A stretch of 64,000 nt of DNA from JACKBK01 sp963707275 (lineage in GTDB: Bacteria > Chloroflexota > Anaerolineae > JAAEKA01): assembly GCA_963707275.1 (NCBI GenBank), contig CAVPPH010000013.1, positions 124,001 through 188,000 on the forward strand, written 5' to 3'. How positions within the stretch are numbered: position 1 is the first letter of the stretch; every line of letters begins with the position of its first letter. The position numbers were made by a program, and so were the translations under genes. Shown one piece after another: positions 46,075 through 54,741 of this stretch. The notes beneath the pieces are model-generated. The model was not told the origin of the DNA and made no database searches. It saw only the letters and a list, made by a program, of their open reading frames with translations.

Positions 46075-48015
46075 ATGAGCAATATTCCCCGCATATTTCA
46101 CTCTTGTCGCCGATCGCACACCTTCTGGACCGTTCTAGCCAGCCTTGCAGTAGCCGCAATTGTCGCCCTCCTTGCCGGTCTTGGCGCGCACGCCGCCGCG
46201 GCATCTCCCGCGTTGCAAGGGCCGGTTCAACCTCCCTCTGCGGTGCGCGGCATGGCGTTGTTCCAGGAAAACTGCGCGCCCTGCCATGGTCAGACCGGTC
46301 TGGGTGACGGCCCCAGCGCATCTGGCCTGCCCAACGGTGTGCCTGCGCTGGCTGATCCCAGCCTGGCCCGTCCTGCGAGCATGCAGGAGTGGTTCGAGGT
46401 CACCAAGGAAGGGCGTATGGATCGCATGATGCCGCCCTGGAAGAACCGCCTCAACGACGAGCAGATCTGGGACGCTGTGTCCTACGCCTACTCGTTGCAC
46501 GTGCCGGAGGCCAGCCTCGACCAGGGTGAGGCTATTTGGGGCGAGCAGTGCAGCCAGTGCCACGGACCACAGGGCGCCGGCGACGGTCCCGAGGCTGTGG
46601 CCAACGGCTGGCAGATTCCTGATCTCAGCGACCTAAACGCCGCCACCGGCAGTTCTGATGAGCAGTGGTTCCAATCGGTCAGCAACGGCGGCGGCAACAT
46701 GCCCGCTTTCGCCGACTCGCTGACCGAGGATGAGCGCTGGGCGGCAGTGCAGTTTGCCCGCACATTCACCTACGAGCCGGCCAGAACGCCGGCGCTGGCC
46801 AAAGGCGAAGGTCGTTTGCTGGGCCGGGTTGTCAACAACACGGCCGGCGGCGGCATCGAAGCCGGCGCGCTGGTCACCCTGTTTCCCTTCGAGAACTTCG
46901 AGGACCGGCGACCGCTGGAATCGACAGTTGGTACGGACGGGACGTTCGCGTTCGAGAATCTGCCGGCCGGCGACCAGTTCGCCTATATCCTTACCACTGA
47001 GTATGGCGGTCTGCCGTTTGGGTCAGAGGTACTGCGCGTGCCTACCGATACGCTTCAGGTTGACGTAACAGTGCCTATCTGGGAGATTTCCACTACGCCG
47101 GGCAACATCCGCGTCGAACTGGCGCAGATGTTCCTGGAGCCGCATCAGGGCAATCTGCTGGTGGGTGAGTTGTACCGGGTGGTGCAGGACGGCGACCGGG
47201 TCTACACCGGCAGCGAGCCGGCGGCTCCGGGCCGCAACGCAGTGCTGGAGTTCAGCCTGCCGCCTGAGGCGACCGCGCTGGTGCTGGACGGCGGCGAAAT
47301 CGGCGATCGGTTTGTGCGCACCAACGATGGCGTGATCGATACGCAGCCGCTCTATCCGGGTCGCAAGCAGATTCTGATGCGCTATCTCATACCGTACACC
47401 GGCACCGATGCCGACTTCCAGCGTCCGATGGCGTATCCCGTGGACAACCTGAGCGTTCTGGTGGTGGATGGTCCCAAGGTAGATACCGATTTGCAGCCGG
47501 CGGAGCAGCAGACGATTCAGGAGCAGCTCTGGAACAACTTCGTTGCCACTGGCCTTGCGGCCGGTCAGGAAGTCAGCCTGCGGCTGCGCGGTCTGGAGCG
47601 GGCCGAGACGGCCGCCGCGGCCGCCAACGCGAACCCGGCCGGACCGGCGCTCACCACCGCGGTCGTTGCCTACCATCCGCCCATCGTTGCCGGCGTCGCG
47701 CTGCTGATGGGACTTCTTGCGCTGGTTGTGTTTGTCGCCTATGTCATGCGCAGCAAGCCGCAGCCGGCTATGACCAGCGCGCTGGCGAGCGGGTCAGCGG
47801 CAGCGTCCGGCGACGAGCGGCAGACGCTGCTGCGCTCCATCGCCCACCTGGATGATCTCTACGCCTCGGGCGAACTGACCGAGGACAATTACAGCGCGCT
47901 GCGCACGGCCGAGAAGCGTCGCCTGGTGCAGTTGTCCGAGCCGGCCGCGGACGAGACCGATTCGGCCGCGGCAGCCGCCCAGCCCAACACAGACCTGGAA
48001 CAGCCCGACGCGTGA
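46075..48015 (+). CDS. Membrane-anchored diheme c-type cytochrome
   Basis: A 646-residue extracytoplasmic protein: N-terminal signal/anchor helix (LASLAVAAIVALLAGLG), then two class I cytochrome c modules, each with a CxxCH haem site (ENCAPCHGQTGLGDG and QCSQCHGPQGAGDG) and a downstream Met ligand candidate (MMPPWKN; NMPAFADSL). A carboxypeptidase-regulatory-like beta domain follows (GRVVNNTAGGGIEAGALVTL), then a long beta-rich region, a second membrane helix (PPIVAGVALLMGLLALVVFVA) and a short-coiled cytoplasmic tail (LASGELTED-type SHOCT-like segment). It overlaps ccmA by 4 bases, so it is co-made with the maturation machinery and may be its client or electron partner. Confidence 0.85.
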   Translation: MSNIPRIFHSCRRSHTFWTVLASLAVAAIVALLAGLGAHAAAASPALQGPVQPPSAVRGMALFQENCAPCHGQTGLGDGPSASGLPNGVPALADPSLARPASMQEWFEVTKEGRMDRMMPPWKNRLNDEQIWDAVSYAYSLHVPEASLDQGEAIWGEQCSQCHGPQGAGDGPEAVANGWQIPDLSDLNAATGSSDEQWFQSVSNGGGNMPAFADSLTEDERWAAVQFARTFTYEPARTPALAKGEGRLLGRVVNNTAGGGIEAGALVTLFPFENFEDRRPLESTVGTDGTFAFENLPAGDQFAYILTTEYGGLPFGSEVLRVPTDTLQVDVTVPIWEISTTPGNIRVELAQMFLEPHQGNLLVGELYRVVQDGDRVYTGSEPAAPGRNAVLEFSLPPEATALVLDGGEIGDRFVRTNDGVIDTQPLYPGRKQILMRYLIPYTGTDADFQRPMAYPVDNLSVLVVDGPKVDTDLQPAEQQTIQEQLWNNFVATGLAAGQEVSLRLRGLERAETAAAAANANPAGPALTTAVVAYHPPIVAGVALLMGLLALVVFVAYVMRSKPQPAMTSALASGSAAASGDERQTLLRSIAHLDDLYASGELTEDNYSALRTAEKRRLVQLSEPAADETDSAAAAAQPNTDLEQPDA

Positions 48016-48743
48016 TTGCGATAGAGAAGCTCATCAAAGCCTTTGGCCGCAAGCCGGTGCTGAAGGGAATCGATCTCCAAGTGCCTGCCGGCCAGTCGGT
48101 GGCGCTCTTCGGGCCAAACGGCGCCGGCAAGACGACGCTTATTCGCATCATCGCCGGGCTGAGCAAGCACACCTCGGGCAGCGTCAAGCTGGGCGGCCAG
48201 GAGGTGCAGCAGGCCGGCCACGGGTTGCGCCGCCACATCGGCTTCGTGTCGCACAACCCGCTGCTCTACGACAGCCTGACGGCCGAGGAGAACCTGATCT
48301 TCTTTGGCCGGCTTTACGAGGTGCCGGAGCTGCCGCAGCGCATCGACGCAGTGCTGGAGCGGGTCGGGCTGCTGCAGCGGCGCAAGGATCTCGTGCGCAC
48401 ATTCAGCCGCGGCATGATCCAGCGGCTGACCATCGCCCGCTCGATCCTGCACGACCCGCCGATCTTGCTGCTGGATGAGCCGGACACCGGCCTCGACCAG
48501 CAGGCGGCTGACATGCTGCGCGGCCTGCTGCTGGACATCGGCGCCAGCGACCGCACGGTGCTGCTGACCACCCATAACCTGGAGCGCGGCCTGGAGTGGG
48601 CCGACCGGGCGCTGATCCTCAACGGTGGCAAGATCCGCTACGACTCGCCGACCAGCGACCTGACCGCCGCGGATTTTCGCGAGGTTTACAGCGACGTGGT
48701 GGCAACCGTGCCGCAGCGCAGCAAGGAGCCGGTTGCCCTATGA
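48012..48743 (+). CDS. ccmA: Cytochrome c maturation ABC ATPase CcmA
   Basis: A 243-residue ABC ATPase: Walker A FGPNGAGKTTLIRI, signature TFSRGMIQRLTIARS (FSRGM in place of LSGGQ, as is common in CcmA), Walker B ILLLDEPDTGLDQQ, and the switch His in LLTTHNLERG. It drives release of holo-CcmE from the CcmC-haem-CcmE complex. The GTG at 48012 overlaps the cytochrome stop, and the end overlaps ccmB (ATGA), showing tight coupling. Confidence 0.93.
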   Translation: MIAIEKLIKAFGRKPVLKGIDLQVPAGQSVALFGPNGAGKTTLIRIIAGLSKHTSGSVKLGGQEVQQAGHGLRRHIGFVSHNPLLYDSLTAEENLIFFGRLYEVPELPQRIDAVLERVGLLQRRKDLVRTFSRGMIQRLTIARSILHDPPILLLDEPDTGLDQQAADMLRGLLLDIGASDRTVLLTTHNLERGLEWADRALILNGGKIRYDSPTSDLTAADFREVYSDVVATVPQRSKEPVAL

Positions 48744-49411
48744 GCTACCTGAACAAGGTGCGGGCGATTGTCTGGAAGGACGTCCGTGCGGAATTGCGCA
48801 CCAAGGATATCCTCAGCTCGATGCTGGTGTTTTCCTTTCTGACGGTGCTGATCTTCCAGTTTGCGTTCGACCTGCGCGCTTCGGTCATCCAACTGGTGCT
48901 GCCGGGTGTGCTTTGGATCGCCATTACGTTCGCCGGCGTGCTGGGCCTGAACCGGTCGTTTGTCCTGGAGCAGGACCGCGGCTCCATGGAGGGCCTGCTG
49001 ATGGCGCCCATGGACCGCAGCGCGATCTATTTCGGTAAGCTGATCGGAAACCTGCTGTTCATCTTCGCGGTCGAGTTGATGTTGCTGCCGCTGATGACCG
49101 TGTTGTATAATGTCTCGCTACTGTCGCCGTCGATCCTGCTGGTCGTGTTTCTGGGCACGATTGGCTACGCAGCCGTGGGGACGCTCTTCGCAGCGTTGAG
49201 CATCAACACCCGGGCGCGCGAGGTGATGCTGCCCATCCTGCTGTTTCCGGTGATGATACCGGTGTTCGTAGCCGGTGTGCAGGCGACCGCCCGGCTGCTG
49301 GACGGTGACACGTTGGCGGAGATCGCCCGTTGGGTGCAACTGCTGCTCGCCTACGATGGCATCTTCATTGCGGCGGCTATGATTCTGTTCGATTACGTGG
49401 TTGAAGAATAA
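48740..49411 (+). CDS. ccmB: Cytochrome c maturation permease CcmB
   Basis: A 223-residue six-helix membrane protein, standard size for CcmB: VRAIVWKDVRAELRTKDILSS at the N-terminus, LEQDRGSMEGLLMAPMDRSAIYFGK (the conserved cytoplasmic loop contacting CcmA), and AALSINTRAREVMLPILLFPV. Partner of CcmA in the CcmABCD complex. It begins inside the ccmA stop codon. Confidence 0.93.
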   Translation: MSYLNKVRAIVWKDVRAELRTKDILSSMLVFSFLTVLIFQFAFDLRASVIQLVLPGVLWIAITFAGVLGLNRSFVLEQDRGSMEGLLMAPMDRSAIYFGKLIGNLLFIFAVELMLLPLMTVLYNVSLLSPSILLVVFLGTIGYAAVGTLFAALSINTRAREVMLPILLFPVMIPVFVAGVQATARLLDGDTLAEIARWVQLLLAYDGIFIAAAMILFDYVVEE

Positions 49412-49447
49412 GCTCATGGTTTCTTACCGATTTCAGGAGGTACGACA

Positions 49448-50185
49448 ATGACTGCACACAAGCGTTCGGGTCGTGAGACGTTCTGGATGGTACTGACGGG
49501 CATCACAGGCGCTCTGATTCTGCTCGGCGTCTATCTGTCGCTGATGTGGGCGCCGACGGCTGCCAATCTGCCCACTGTCAACGAGCAAATGGCGCAGCGT
49601 ATCTTTTATTTTCATGTGGCGGCGGGCTGGGTTGGCTACGTCGCATTCGGCGTCACCGCGGCGGCCAGCGTGCTCTATCTCATCAAACGCTCGCGCCGGT
49701 TCGACAACCTGGCCGTGTCCTCGGCTGAGATCGGGATCGTCTTCACGGCCGCCAACATAGTCAGCGGTTCTATCTGGGCGCGGCCGACCTGGAACACCTG
49801 GTGGACGTGGGACGACCCGCGGCTGACCCTGGCGGCCATCGTGCTGATGGTGTACATTGCCTATCTGATGTTGCGCAACGCCATCGATGACCCGGAACGC
49901 AAGGCGCGGCTGGCCGCAATCTATGGCATCGTCGGGTTCATCAGTGTGCCCCTTTCTTTCGTGTCGGTGCGCATCTGGCGGACGATTCACCCGGCGGTTA
50001 TTGGCACTGCCAGCGATTTCTCGCAGGGCGGCTTCGACATGTCAGGTAACATGGTGATCGTGCTACTCTTTAGCATTTTTACATTTTCTTTGCTCTACTT
50101 CGTATTGCTGCACTACCGGCTCTGCCTGGAAGATCAGCGCGTCGAGCTTGAAGAGTACAAGCTGACTGCTCTGGCCGAGTCCTGA
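49448..50185 (+). CDS. ccmC: Haem handling protein CcmC
   Basis: A 245-residue, six-helix haem handling protein. The periplasmic tryptophan-rich WWD-type motif is ARPTWNTWWTWDDPRLT, and the haem-ligand His residues lie in RIFYFHVAAGWVGY and WRTIHPAVIG. It loads haem onto CcmE. A strong AGGAGGT precedes the ATG. CcmC and CcmF are related, but the length and the absence of the extra helices make this CcmC; ccmF is not seen in the window. Confidence 0.93.
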   Translation: MTAHKRSGRETFWMVLTGITGALILLGVYLSLMWAPTAANLPTVNEQMAQRIFYFHVAAGWVGYVAFGVTAAASVLYLIKRSRRFDNLAVSSAEIGIVFTAANIVSGSIWARPTWNTWWTWDDPRLTLAAIVLMVYIAYLMLRNAIDDPERKARLAAIYGIVGFISVPLSFVSVRIWRTIHPAVIGTASDFSQGGFDMSGNMVIVLLFSIFTFSLLYFVLLHYRLCLEDQRVELEEYKLTALAES

Positions 50186-50215
50186 GCTGTTCCATTATCG
50201 AAAGGAATCCTGACC

Positions 50216-50344
50216 ATGGTATATATAGCCGCGGGTATGATCGTCTTTTGGATTGCAACGTTTGCCTTTATCTTCAGCATCAGCCGCCGCCAGCAGCGCG
50301 TCGAAGAGGAGCTTTCGGTTCTCAAGGATAGCTCTGAAAGCTAA
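50216..50344 (+). CDS. ccmD: CcmD-like small membrane protein
   Basis: A 42-residue protein directly after ccmC with AAAGGA upstream of the ATG: one helix (IAAGMIVFWIATFAFIFSI), then SRRQQRVEEELSVLKDSSES, a basic-then-acidic cytoplasmic tail with a short coiled coil. Size, topology and position match CcmD, which helps release holo-CcmE from CcmABC. Confidence 0.8.
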   Translation: MVYIAAGMIVFWIATFAFIFSISRRQQRVEEELSVLKDSSES

Positions 50345-50354
50345 CCATCGGGTG

Positions 50355-50429
50355 CCGTCACTCCCGCAAAGTTGGGAGATAACCGCGTGTGACTTGTTGA
50401 TTCCTGCTTCTGCAGCGCGGGCGTGACGG
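50355..50429. repeat. Palindromic intergenic element, copy 2
   Basis: CCGTCACTCCCGC (50355-50367) and GCGGGCGTGACGG (50417-50429), 13-base arms with one mismatch. Sequence and flank resemble 43086-43170, so the two copies bracket the DsbA-ccm block. Confidence 0.55.
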
Positions 50430-50539
50430 GTGGGCAGTTACGCCCGCGGGTAAGAATAGTCTGACCAACCGCCTCCTGGTAATAGCCGTCAGGTGCAACA
50501 TGCGCCTGACAGACGACATCGGGAGTTACGAAAGCTATC

Positions 50540-51602
50540 GTGGATTCACAGAACCTGACATTTTTGCTGGCCGCTGTGTTCGGCCTGGTGTCCTTCTTCT
50601 CACCCTGCGTACTGCCGCTGGTGCCGGTGTATATCGGCTATCTGACCGGGGCAACCATCGCAGGCGCTGACGAGGTCAGGACGCGTCAGCCGCTGGTTCA
50701 CCTTTTCGCATGCCGTCGCGCTGGTTGCCGGTTTCACGGTCATCTTCGTGCTGCTGGGGGCGGTGGGCGGCGCGCTGGGCATGGCGCTGAACCGCGCGAT
50801 ACCGGCCATCGTCCGCGTCGGTGGCGTGATGCTGGTGGTGTTCGGGCTGCGCATCGCGCACACCCGCTGGTCGATCTGGCGCTGGATTGTCACCGCGTTG
50901 ATCGTGGCGCTCTTCGCGTTTGCCGTCAACATCCGTGAGACGATGCCAAACCGGGCGCTGATGGCGAGCATGTTCGGCGTCATAGCGCTGGCGGGGTTTG
51001 CCTGGCCGGTGGCGGGTCATATCGCGCTGGGCGTGGTGGCCGGTCTGCTCAACTTCCTGGCGATCTGGGACGGCACGGGCGCGCTGACCGGCATTCCTGA
51101 TCTGGGCGGGTTCTCCTCGACGTTCGCGGCTGTGGGCGAGAGCGCGTTGATCGCGCTGCTGGTGGCCTGGGCCAGCCGCACGGAGCTGTTCTACATGGAG
51201 CGGCGGGCGACGTTGAGCCACGACCGGCCGCGCGGCTACTGGACCTCGTTCCTGACCGGCGTCGTGTTCGCGGCCGGTTGGACGCCCTGTGTCGGGCCGA
51301 TTCTGGCCAGCATCCTGGCGCTGGCAGCCACCGAACAGAGCATCGGGCGCGGCGCGCTGCTGCTGTTCTTCTACTCGATTGGTCTGGCCATTCCTTTCCT
51401 GATCGCGGGACTGGCCTTCAACCAACTTGGGCGCTATCTGCCCAAGATCAGCAAATACCTGCCGGCCATCAGCCTGGTGAGCGGGTTCCTGCTGGTTGCC
51501 GTGGGCGTGGTGATCTACACTGGCGGCTTGCAGTTGATGTCCACGCTGGTGCCGCAGGTCGAACTGGAAACCTGGCTGCTGGGCCTGCTTGGCGGCGGTT
51601 AG
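50540..51602 (+). CDS. ccdA: CcdA-family thiol-reductant transporter, enlarged (one frameshift)
   Basis: Membrane protein that carries electrons from cytoplasmic thioredoxin to outer-face thiol proteins such as ResA. The active-site Cys are in FFSPCVLPLVPVYIGYLTG (helix 1) and FAAGWTPCVGPILASIL. One extra G near 50697 breaks the frame; bridging it gives QPLFTFSHAVALVAGFTV, the expected helix. At about 353 residues it is over 100 longer than usual CcdA because three or four additional helices sit between the two Cys-bearing halves. The GTG start is weakly supported. ResA-like and glutaredoxin-like genes follow. Confidence 0.85.
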
Positions 51603-51616
51603 TGAGCAAGACATTT

Positions 51617-51673
51617 ACCACGAATCAAGCGAATTCTTCGAATTCCTCGGGTCGTTTTCGTGTAATTCGTGGC
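51617..51673. repeat. Palindromic intergenic repeat
   Basis: CCACGAAT (51618-51625) and ATTCGTGG (51665-51672) enclose AT-rich, GAATTC-containing sequence with an inner GAATTC-TTC-GAATTC. It lies between the ccdA stop and the ResA-like start. Confidence 0.45.
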
Positions 51674-51682
51674 TGAATCTGA

Positions 51683-52276
51683 ATGGTTACTGGTGTGATG
51701 ACTGTGAAGAAACGATTCTGGTTGATACTGATACTGGCAGGCGTTGTGCTGCTGGCCGTGGCCTGTGGCGCTGGCGAGTCCGCTTCGAACAGCGCCGACA
51801 CATCGGTGCTGCCGGTGGTCAACCTGCGGGGCGTGGACAACAAGGGCGCCGGTCTTGAAGAGGGAGCGCGCGCGCCCGATTTTGCGCGGGCGTATCCCGA
51901 TGGCAGCCGCGCCACACTGGCTGATCTGCGCGGGCAGCCGGTGGTCGTCAATTTCTGGGCGACCTGGTGTGCACCGTGCCGTGCTGAGATGCCTGAATTG
52001 GTCGATGCCTACGAGCAGTACAAGGACCAAGGGTTGGTGGTCATCGGTGTGAATGAGCAGGAGGCAGAGGATAAGGCCTTGGAGTTCATGGACGAGTTTG
52101 GCATCACCTTCCCGGTGGTGCTTGACAGCCGCGGCGATCTGGCCAGCCTCTACACAGCGCGCGGGCTGCCGACGACCTACTTCATCGACCGCGACGGCAA
52201 CATCGCCGAGCAGTGGCAGGGTATTCTGACGGCCGATCTGCTGGCGGAGCGCCTGGCGCCCCTGCTGGAACAGTAA
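51683..52276 (+). CDS. ResA/TlpA-like thiol-disulfide lipoprotein
   Basis: A 197-residue thioredoxin-fold protein with a lipoprotein signal (LILILAGVVLLAVAC, Cys as lipid site) and the active site VVNFWATWCAPCRAEMPEL (CxxC). Later it has GLPTTYFIDRDGNI with the cis-Pro. ResA/TlpA proteins reduce the CxxCH thiols of apocytochrome c outside the membrane, getting electrons from CcdA, whose gene is just upstream. The ATG at 51698 is an alternative start; no clear ribosome site favours either. Confidence 0.9.
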   Translation: MVTGVMTVKKRFWLILILAGVVLLAVACGAGESASNSADTSVLPVVNLRGVDNKGAGLEEGARAPDFARAYPDGSRATLADLRGQPVVVNFWATWCAPCRAEMPELVDAYEQYKDQGLVVIGVNEQEAEDKALEFMDEFGITFPVVLDSRGDLASLYTARGLPTTYFIDRDGNIAEQWQGILTADLLAERLAPLLEQ

Positions 52277-52278
52277 CG

Positions 52279-52536
52279 GTGCGTCCGAAGGTAACTCTGT
52301 ACGGCAAGGCTGCGTGCAGTCTGTGCGACGAAACGCGCGCCGATCTGGATCTGTTAGCCGGCGAGCTGGACTTTGACCTGACGGAGATCGACATAACGAT
52401 TAACGAAGAATGGTTCGAGCGCTTCAGATATCTGATCCCGGTCGTCGACATCGACGGCGGCGACCTGCTGACGCCGCCGCTGACGATCCGCCGTCTCAGG
52501 GATGCCATCATGGCAGCAAGTGAACGCAATGGCTAG
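52279..52536 (+). CDS. Glutaredoxin-like (DUF836) protein
   Basis: An 85-residue protein: VTLYGKAACSLCDETRADLDLL (CxxC at the helix start), then LTEIDITINEEWFERFRYLIPVVDIDGG with the cis-Pro before the third strand, as in the glutaredoxin-like DUF836/YruB group. Probably a cytosolic thiol reductant linked to the CcdA-ResA pathway by context. The GTG lies 2 bases after the ResA-like stop; its end overlaps the next gene. Confidence 0.85.
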   Translation: MRPKVTLYGKAACSLCDETRADLDLLAGELDFDLTEIDITINEEWFERFRYLIPVVDIDGGDLLTPPLTIRRLRDAIMAASERNG

Positions 52537-53218
52537 CCAGCCAACTGAGCGCACGCAGACATCCAGCCGGGCGACGCGATTCGGCGACCGCATCGTCCTG
52601 TTCATCGCGCGCCACTGGCTGGCCATGGCGAACCTGGCGCTGTTCATGTTCATTGCGCTGCCCTTCGTCGCGCCGGTTCTGATGCGCGCCGGTATGCCGC
52701 GTGCGGCTCGCGTGTTCTACACCATCTATGCTCCGACCTGCCACCAGCTTCCTGACCGCTCCTATTTTCTTTTCGGTGAACAGACGGTCTACAGCCTGAC
52801 TGATTTGGAGACCGCCGGCGTGCTGCCGGGCACATCGGTCCTGCAACGGCGCAGGTACATCGGTGACGAGACGCTGGGCTACAAGGTCGCCATCTGCGAG
52901 CGCGACATGGCGATCTACGGATCGATGGTGATCGGCGGGCTGATCTTCGCCGTGGCGCGCAAACGCTGGCGTATCCCCCGGCTGCCAATCGGCATCTACG
53001 TGCTTTTTCTGCTGCCCATCGCTATCGACGGGTTCTCGCAGCTCTTCGGCCTCCGCACCAGCAACTGGTTCCTGCGCACTGTCACCGGTTCGCTGTTTGG
53101 CCTTGCCACCATCTGGCTGGTCTATCCATACGTCCAGGAATCGATGGACGACATCGAACTGACCACCGAGGCGCGGCTGGCCCGAGAAACTGGACAGATC
53201 GAGCAACCTGGCATATAA
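52529..53218 (+). CDS. DUF2085 membrane protein
   Basis: A 229-residue membrane protein with four or five helices. The segment YTIYAPTCHQLPDRSYFLFG, then YKVAICERDMAIYG, is the Cys/His pattern of DUF2085 proteins: CHQ and CxRD conserved. Function is not established; the paired Cys-His sites and the redox neighbours suggest metal or disulfide chemistry. It overlaps the glutaredoxin-like gene by 8 bases, so it belongs to the same operon. Confidence 0.8.
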   Translation: MASQPTERTQTSSRATRFGDRIVLFIARHWLAMANLALFMFIALPFVAPVLMRAGMPRAARVFYTIYAPTCHQLPDRSYFLFGEQTVYSLTDLETAGVLPGTSVLQRRRYIGDETLGYKVAICERDMAIYGSMVIGGLIFAVARKRWRIPRLPIGIYVLFLLPIAIDGFSQLFGLRTSNWFLRTVTGSLFGLATIWLVYPYVQESMDDIELTTEARLARETGQIEQPGI

Positions 53219-53242
53219 TCAGCCCTTGTTGGTCTGTGCTGA

Positions 53243-53275
53243 GGATCTGCTGGCAAGTGGCCAGCCGTCAGATCC
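53243..53275 (+). terminator. Hairpin between the DUF2085 gene and rpsT
   Basis: GGATCTG (53243-53249)/CAGATCC (53269-53275) with inner CTGGC/GCCAG and a 4-base bulge. It may end the upstream operon or be part of the rpsT leader. Confidence 0.4.
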
Positions 53276-53366
53276 ATGTCCTCTCAACAAATCAGCGCAG
53301 TTCACAAAAGACAAAACCGGAGCATGTCAGAAACTTCGACACTCGTTTGTTACACGGAGGACTTGA

Positions 53367-53642
53367 GTGGCTAACCATCGTTCTAGCCTGAAGCGTATGC
53401 GCAGTTCAGAAAAGCGGCGCGTTCGCAATCGAATCGTTCGCGGTCGTGCCCGCACTGCGGTCAAGAAGACCCGAATCACTGTCGCCGAGAAGAATTGGGA
53501 AGACGCGGATGTGGCGCTGCAGGCCGCTATCCGTGCGCTGGACTCGGCCGCCCAGAAGGGCGTCATTCACAAGAACAACGCCGCCCGGCGCAAGTCGCGT
53601 CTGGTGCAGCATTACAGCAAGGCAAGAGCGGCTGCCCAGTAG
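53367..53642 (+). CDS. rpsT: 30S ribosomal protein S20
   Basis: A 91-residue basic helical-bundle protein: MANHRSSLKRMRSSEKRRV at the start, then ARTAVKKTRITVAE, and KGVIHKNNAARRKSRLVQH, the S20 signature. It binds the 16S rRNA 5' domain and helix 44. The start is GTG at 53367 with ACGGAGG upstream; a GTG/TTG start is common for S20 and permits its feedback control. It is monocistronic, closed by a large hairpin. Confidence 0.96.
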   Translation: MANHRSSLKRMRSSEKRRVRNRIVRGRARTAVKKTRITVAEKNWEDADVALQAAIRALDSAAQKGVIHKNNAARRKSRLVQHYSKARAAAQ

Positions 53643-53693
53643 TCGCCAGCCAAATCTCCTGCTCGCCTTCACAGAAGCGGCAGGCAGAAAACC

Positions 53694-53750
53694 AAAGACC
53701 TCCTGTGACGACCTGGGTGTATCCCAGATCTTCACAGGAGGTCTTTGTGT
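53694..53750. terminator. Large composite terminator after rpsT
   Basis: AAAGACCTCCTGTGA (53694-53708) pairs perfectly with 53732-53746 (15 bp). The 23-base centre contains its own CTGGG/CCCAG hairpin. A-rich left and TTTGTGT right edges. Confidence 0.75.
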
Positions 53751-53872
53751 CTGCAATCGCTGAACCAAAAAGGCCGGCCTAATATCCCGTCACGCGTTGC
53801 GCCAAGGAGGCGAACAACCAGCGTCCATCTGTGTGGATTCCCAACTCCGCGGGAATATCGGAGGATAGCCCG

Positions 53873-54586
53873 CTAGCCTTCGTTATCGCCGTCTGTCGGG
53901 TCTGCTGCCTGCGGTTCAGCCTTGTCTGCCGCGCCGTTGGGGTAGAAGGTGTAGCCGACGCCGCGGCGGGTTCGCAGATGCACCGGCTGGCGCGGATTCG
54001 GCTCGATGGCCCGCCGCAGCCAACTCATGTGCACATCCAGAGTGCGCGTGTCTTCCATGAAGTTAGTGTGCCAGACATCCTGCATGATCTGCAAGCGTGT
54101 GACTGTCTTGCCAGGATTGTGCATAAACAGCTCAAGCAGGCTGAAAAGCTTGACTGTAAGGCTCGTCTCGCCCGCCGGACAGACGACTGTTCGCTCCACC
54201 AGGTCCAGCACGAACGGGCCAGTCACCAGCACCTGGCGGCGTCCGCTTTCCAGCGTATGCTCTACGACCTTCAGCACCCGGTGCCAGTGCACATCTGCCG
54301 GCAGCAAGAAATCGTAGCTCAGTCCGGTCAGCGCATTGTTCTCGGCGATCAGAATGAGATGCGCAGCCGGCGCCAGGCGACGCAGACTGCGGGCCAGCGC
54401 CTCTCCCGTACCGCGCAGCGAGGTCGAATCGACCAGGATGACATCGGCCATCGCCTCTTCCAACTCGCGCGGCGCACGCTGCATGCTGGCAGCAAACGCC
54501 ACCCGCACCTGGTTCAGGAGCAGATGTCGCCACAGTGGCGCGTATTTATCCGGTTGTCGTCCAACAAAGAGTACGTTTGATGTCAT
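53873..54586 (-). CDS. OmpR-type DNA-binding protein with atypical receiver domain
   Basis: A 237-residue regulator. Residues about 125-220 are an OmpR/PhoB winged helix (SLTVKLFSLLELFMHNPGKTV, TRTLDVHMSWLRRAIEPNP, RTRRGVGYTF). The N-terminal 120 residues look like a receiver fold but lack the acidic pair and conserved Lys: the phospho-Asp position reads ADVILVDSTSL and the Thr/Lys region is LIAENNALTGLSYDFLLP. The VDS Asp remains, so phosphorylation is uncertain. No histidine kinase is adjacent. It is divergent from the Dpm1-like gene with 155 bases between. Confidence 0.85.
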   Translation of the reverse strand: MTSNVLFVGRQPDKYAPLWRHLLLNQVRVAFAASMQRAPRELEEAMADVILVDSTSLRGTGEALARSLRRLAPAAHLILIAENNALTGLSYDFLLPADVHWHRVLKVVEHTLESGRRQVLVTGPFVLDLVERTVVCPAGETSLTVKLFSLLELFMHNPGKTVTRLQIMQDVWHTNFMEDTRTLDVHMSWLRRAIEPNPRQPVHLRTRRGVGYTFYPNGAADKAEPQAADPTDGDNEG

Positions 54587-54704
54587 GACGGATGTCGGCG
54601 CCGCCGGGACGGGCGTTATCGGGGAAAGCCACCCCTGTTTCTCACCAACCAGTCGATCGCCAGCGCATTATACAGCAGCGTCACGATGCTGGCAACTGCT
54701 TTCA

Positions 54705-54733
54705 TTGACCTTTACGTTTCGCCGTAGTATAAT
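54705..54733 (+). promoter_or_regulatory. Sigma-70-type promoter of the Dpm1-like gene
   Basis: TTGACC (54705-54710), 17 bases, TATAAT (54728-54733), nine bases before the ATG, so the transcript is nearly leaderless. Confidence 0.65.
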
Positions 54734-54741
54734 CCACAGCC

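Noticed and set aside
53771..53870. Third copy of the palindromic intergenic element
   Set aside because: Only a short ATTCCC/GGGAAT hairpin and a partial TCCCGTCAC are present; too little to group it with the copies at 43086 and 50355.
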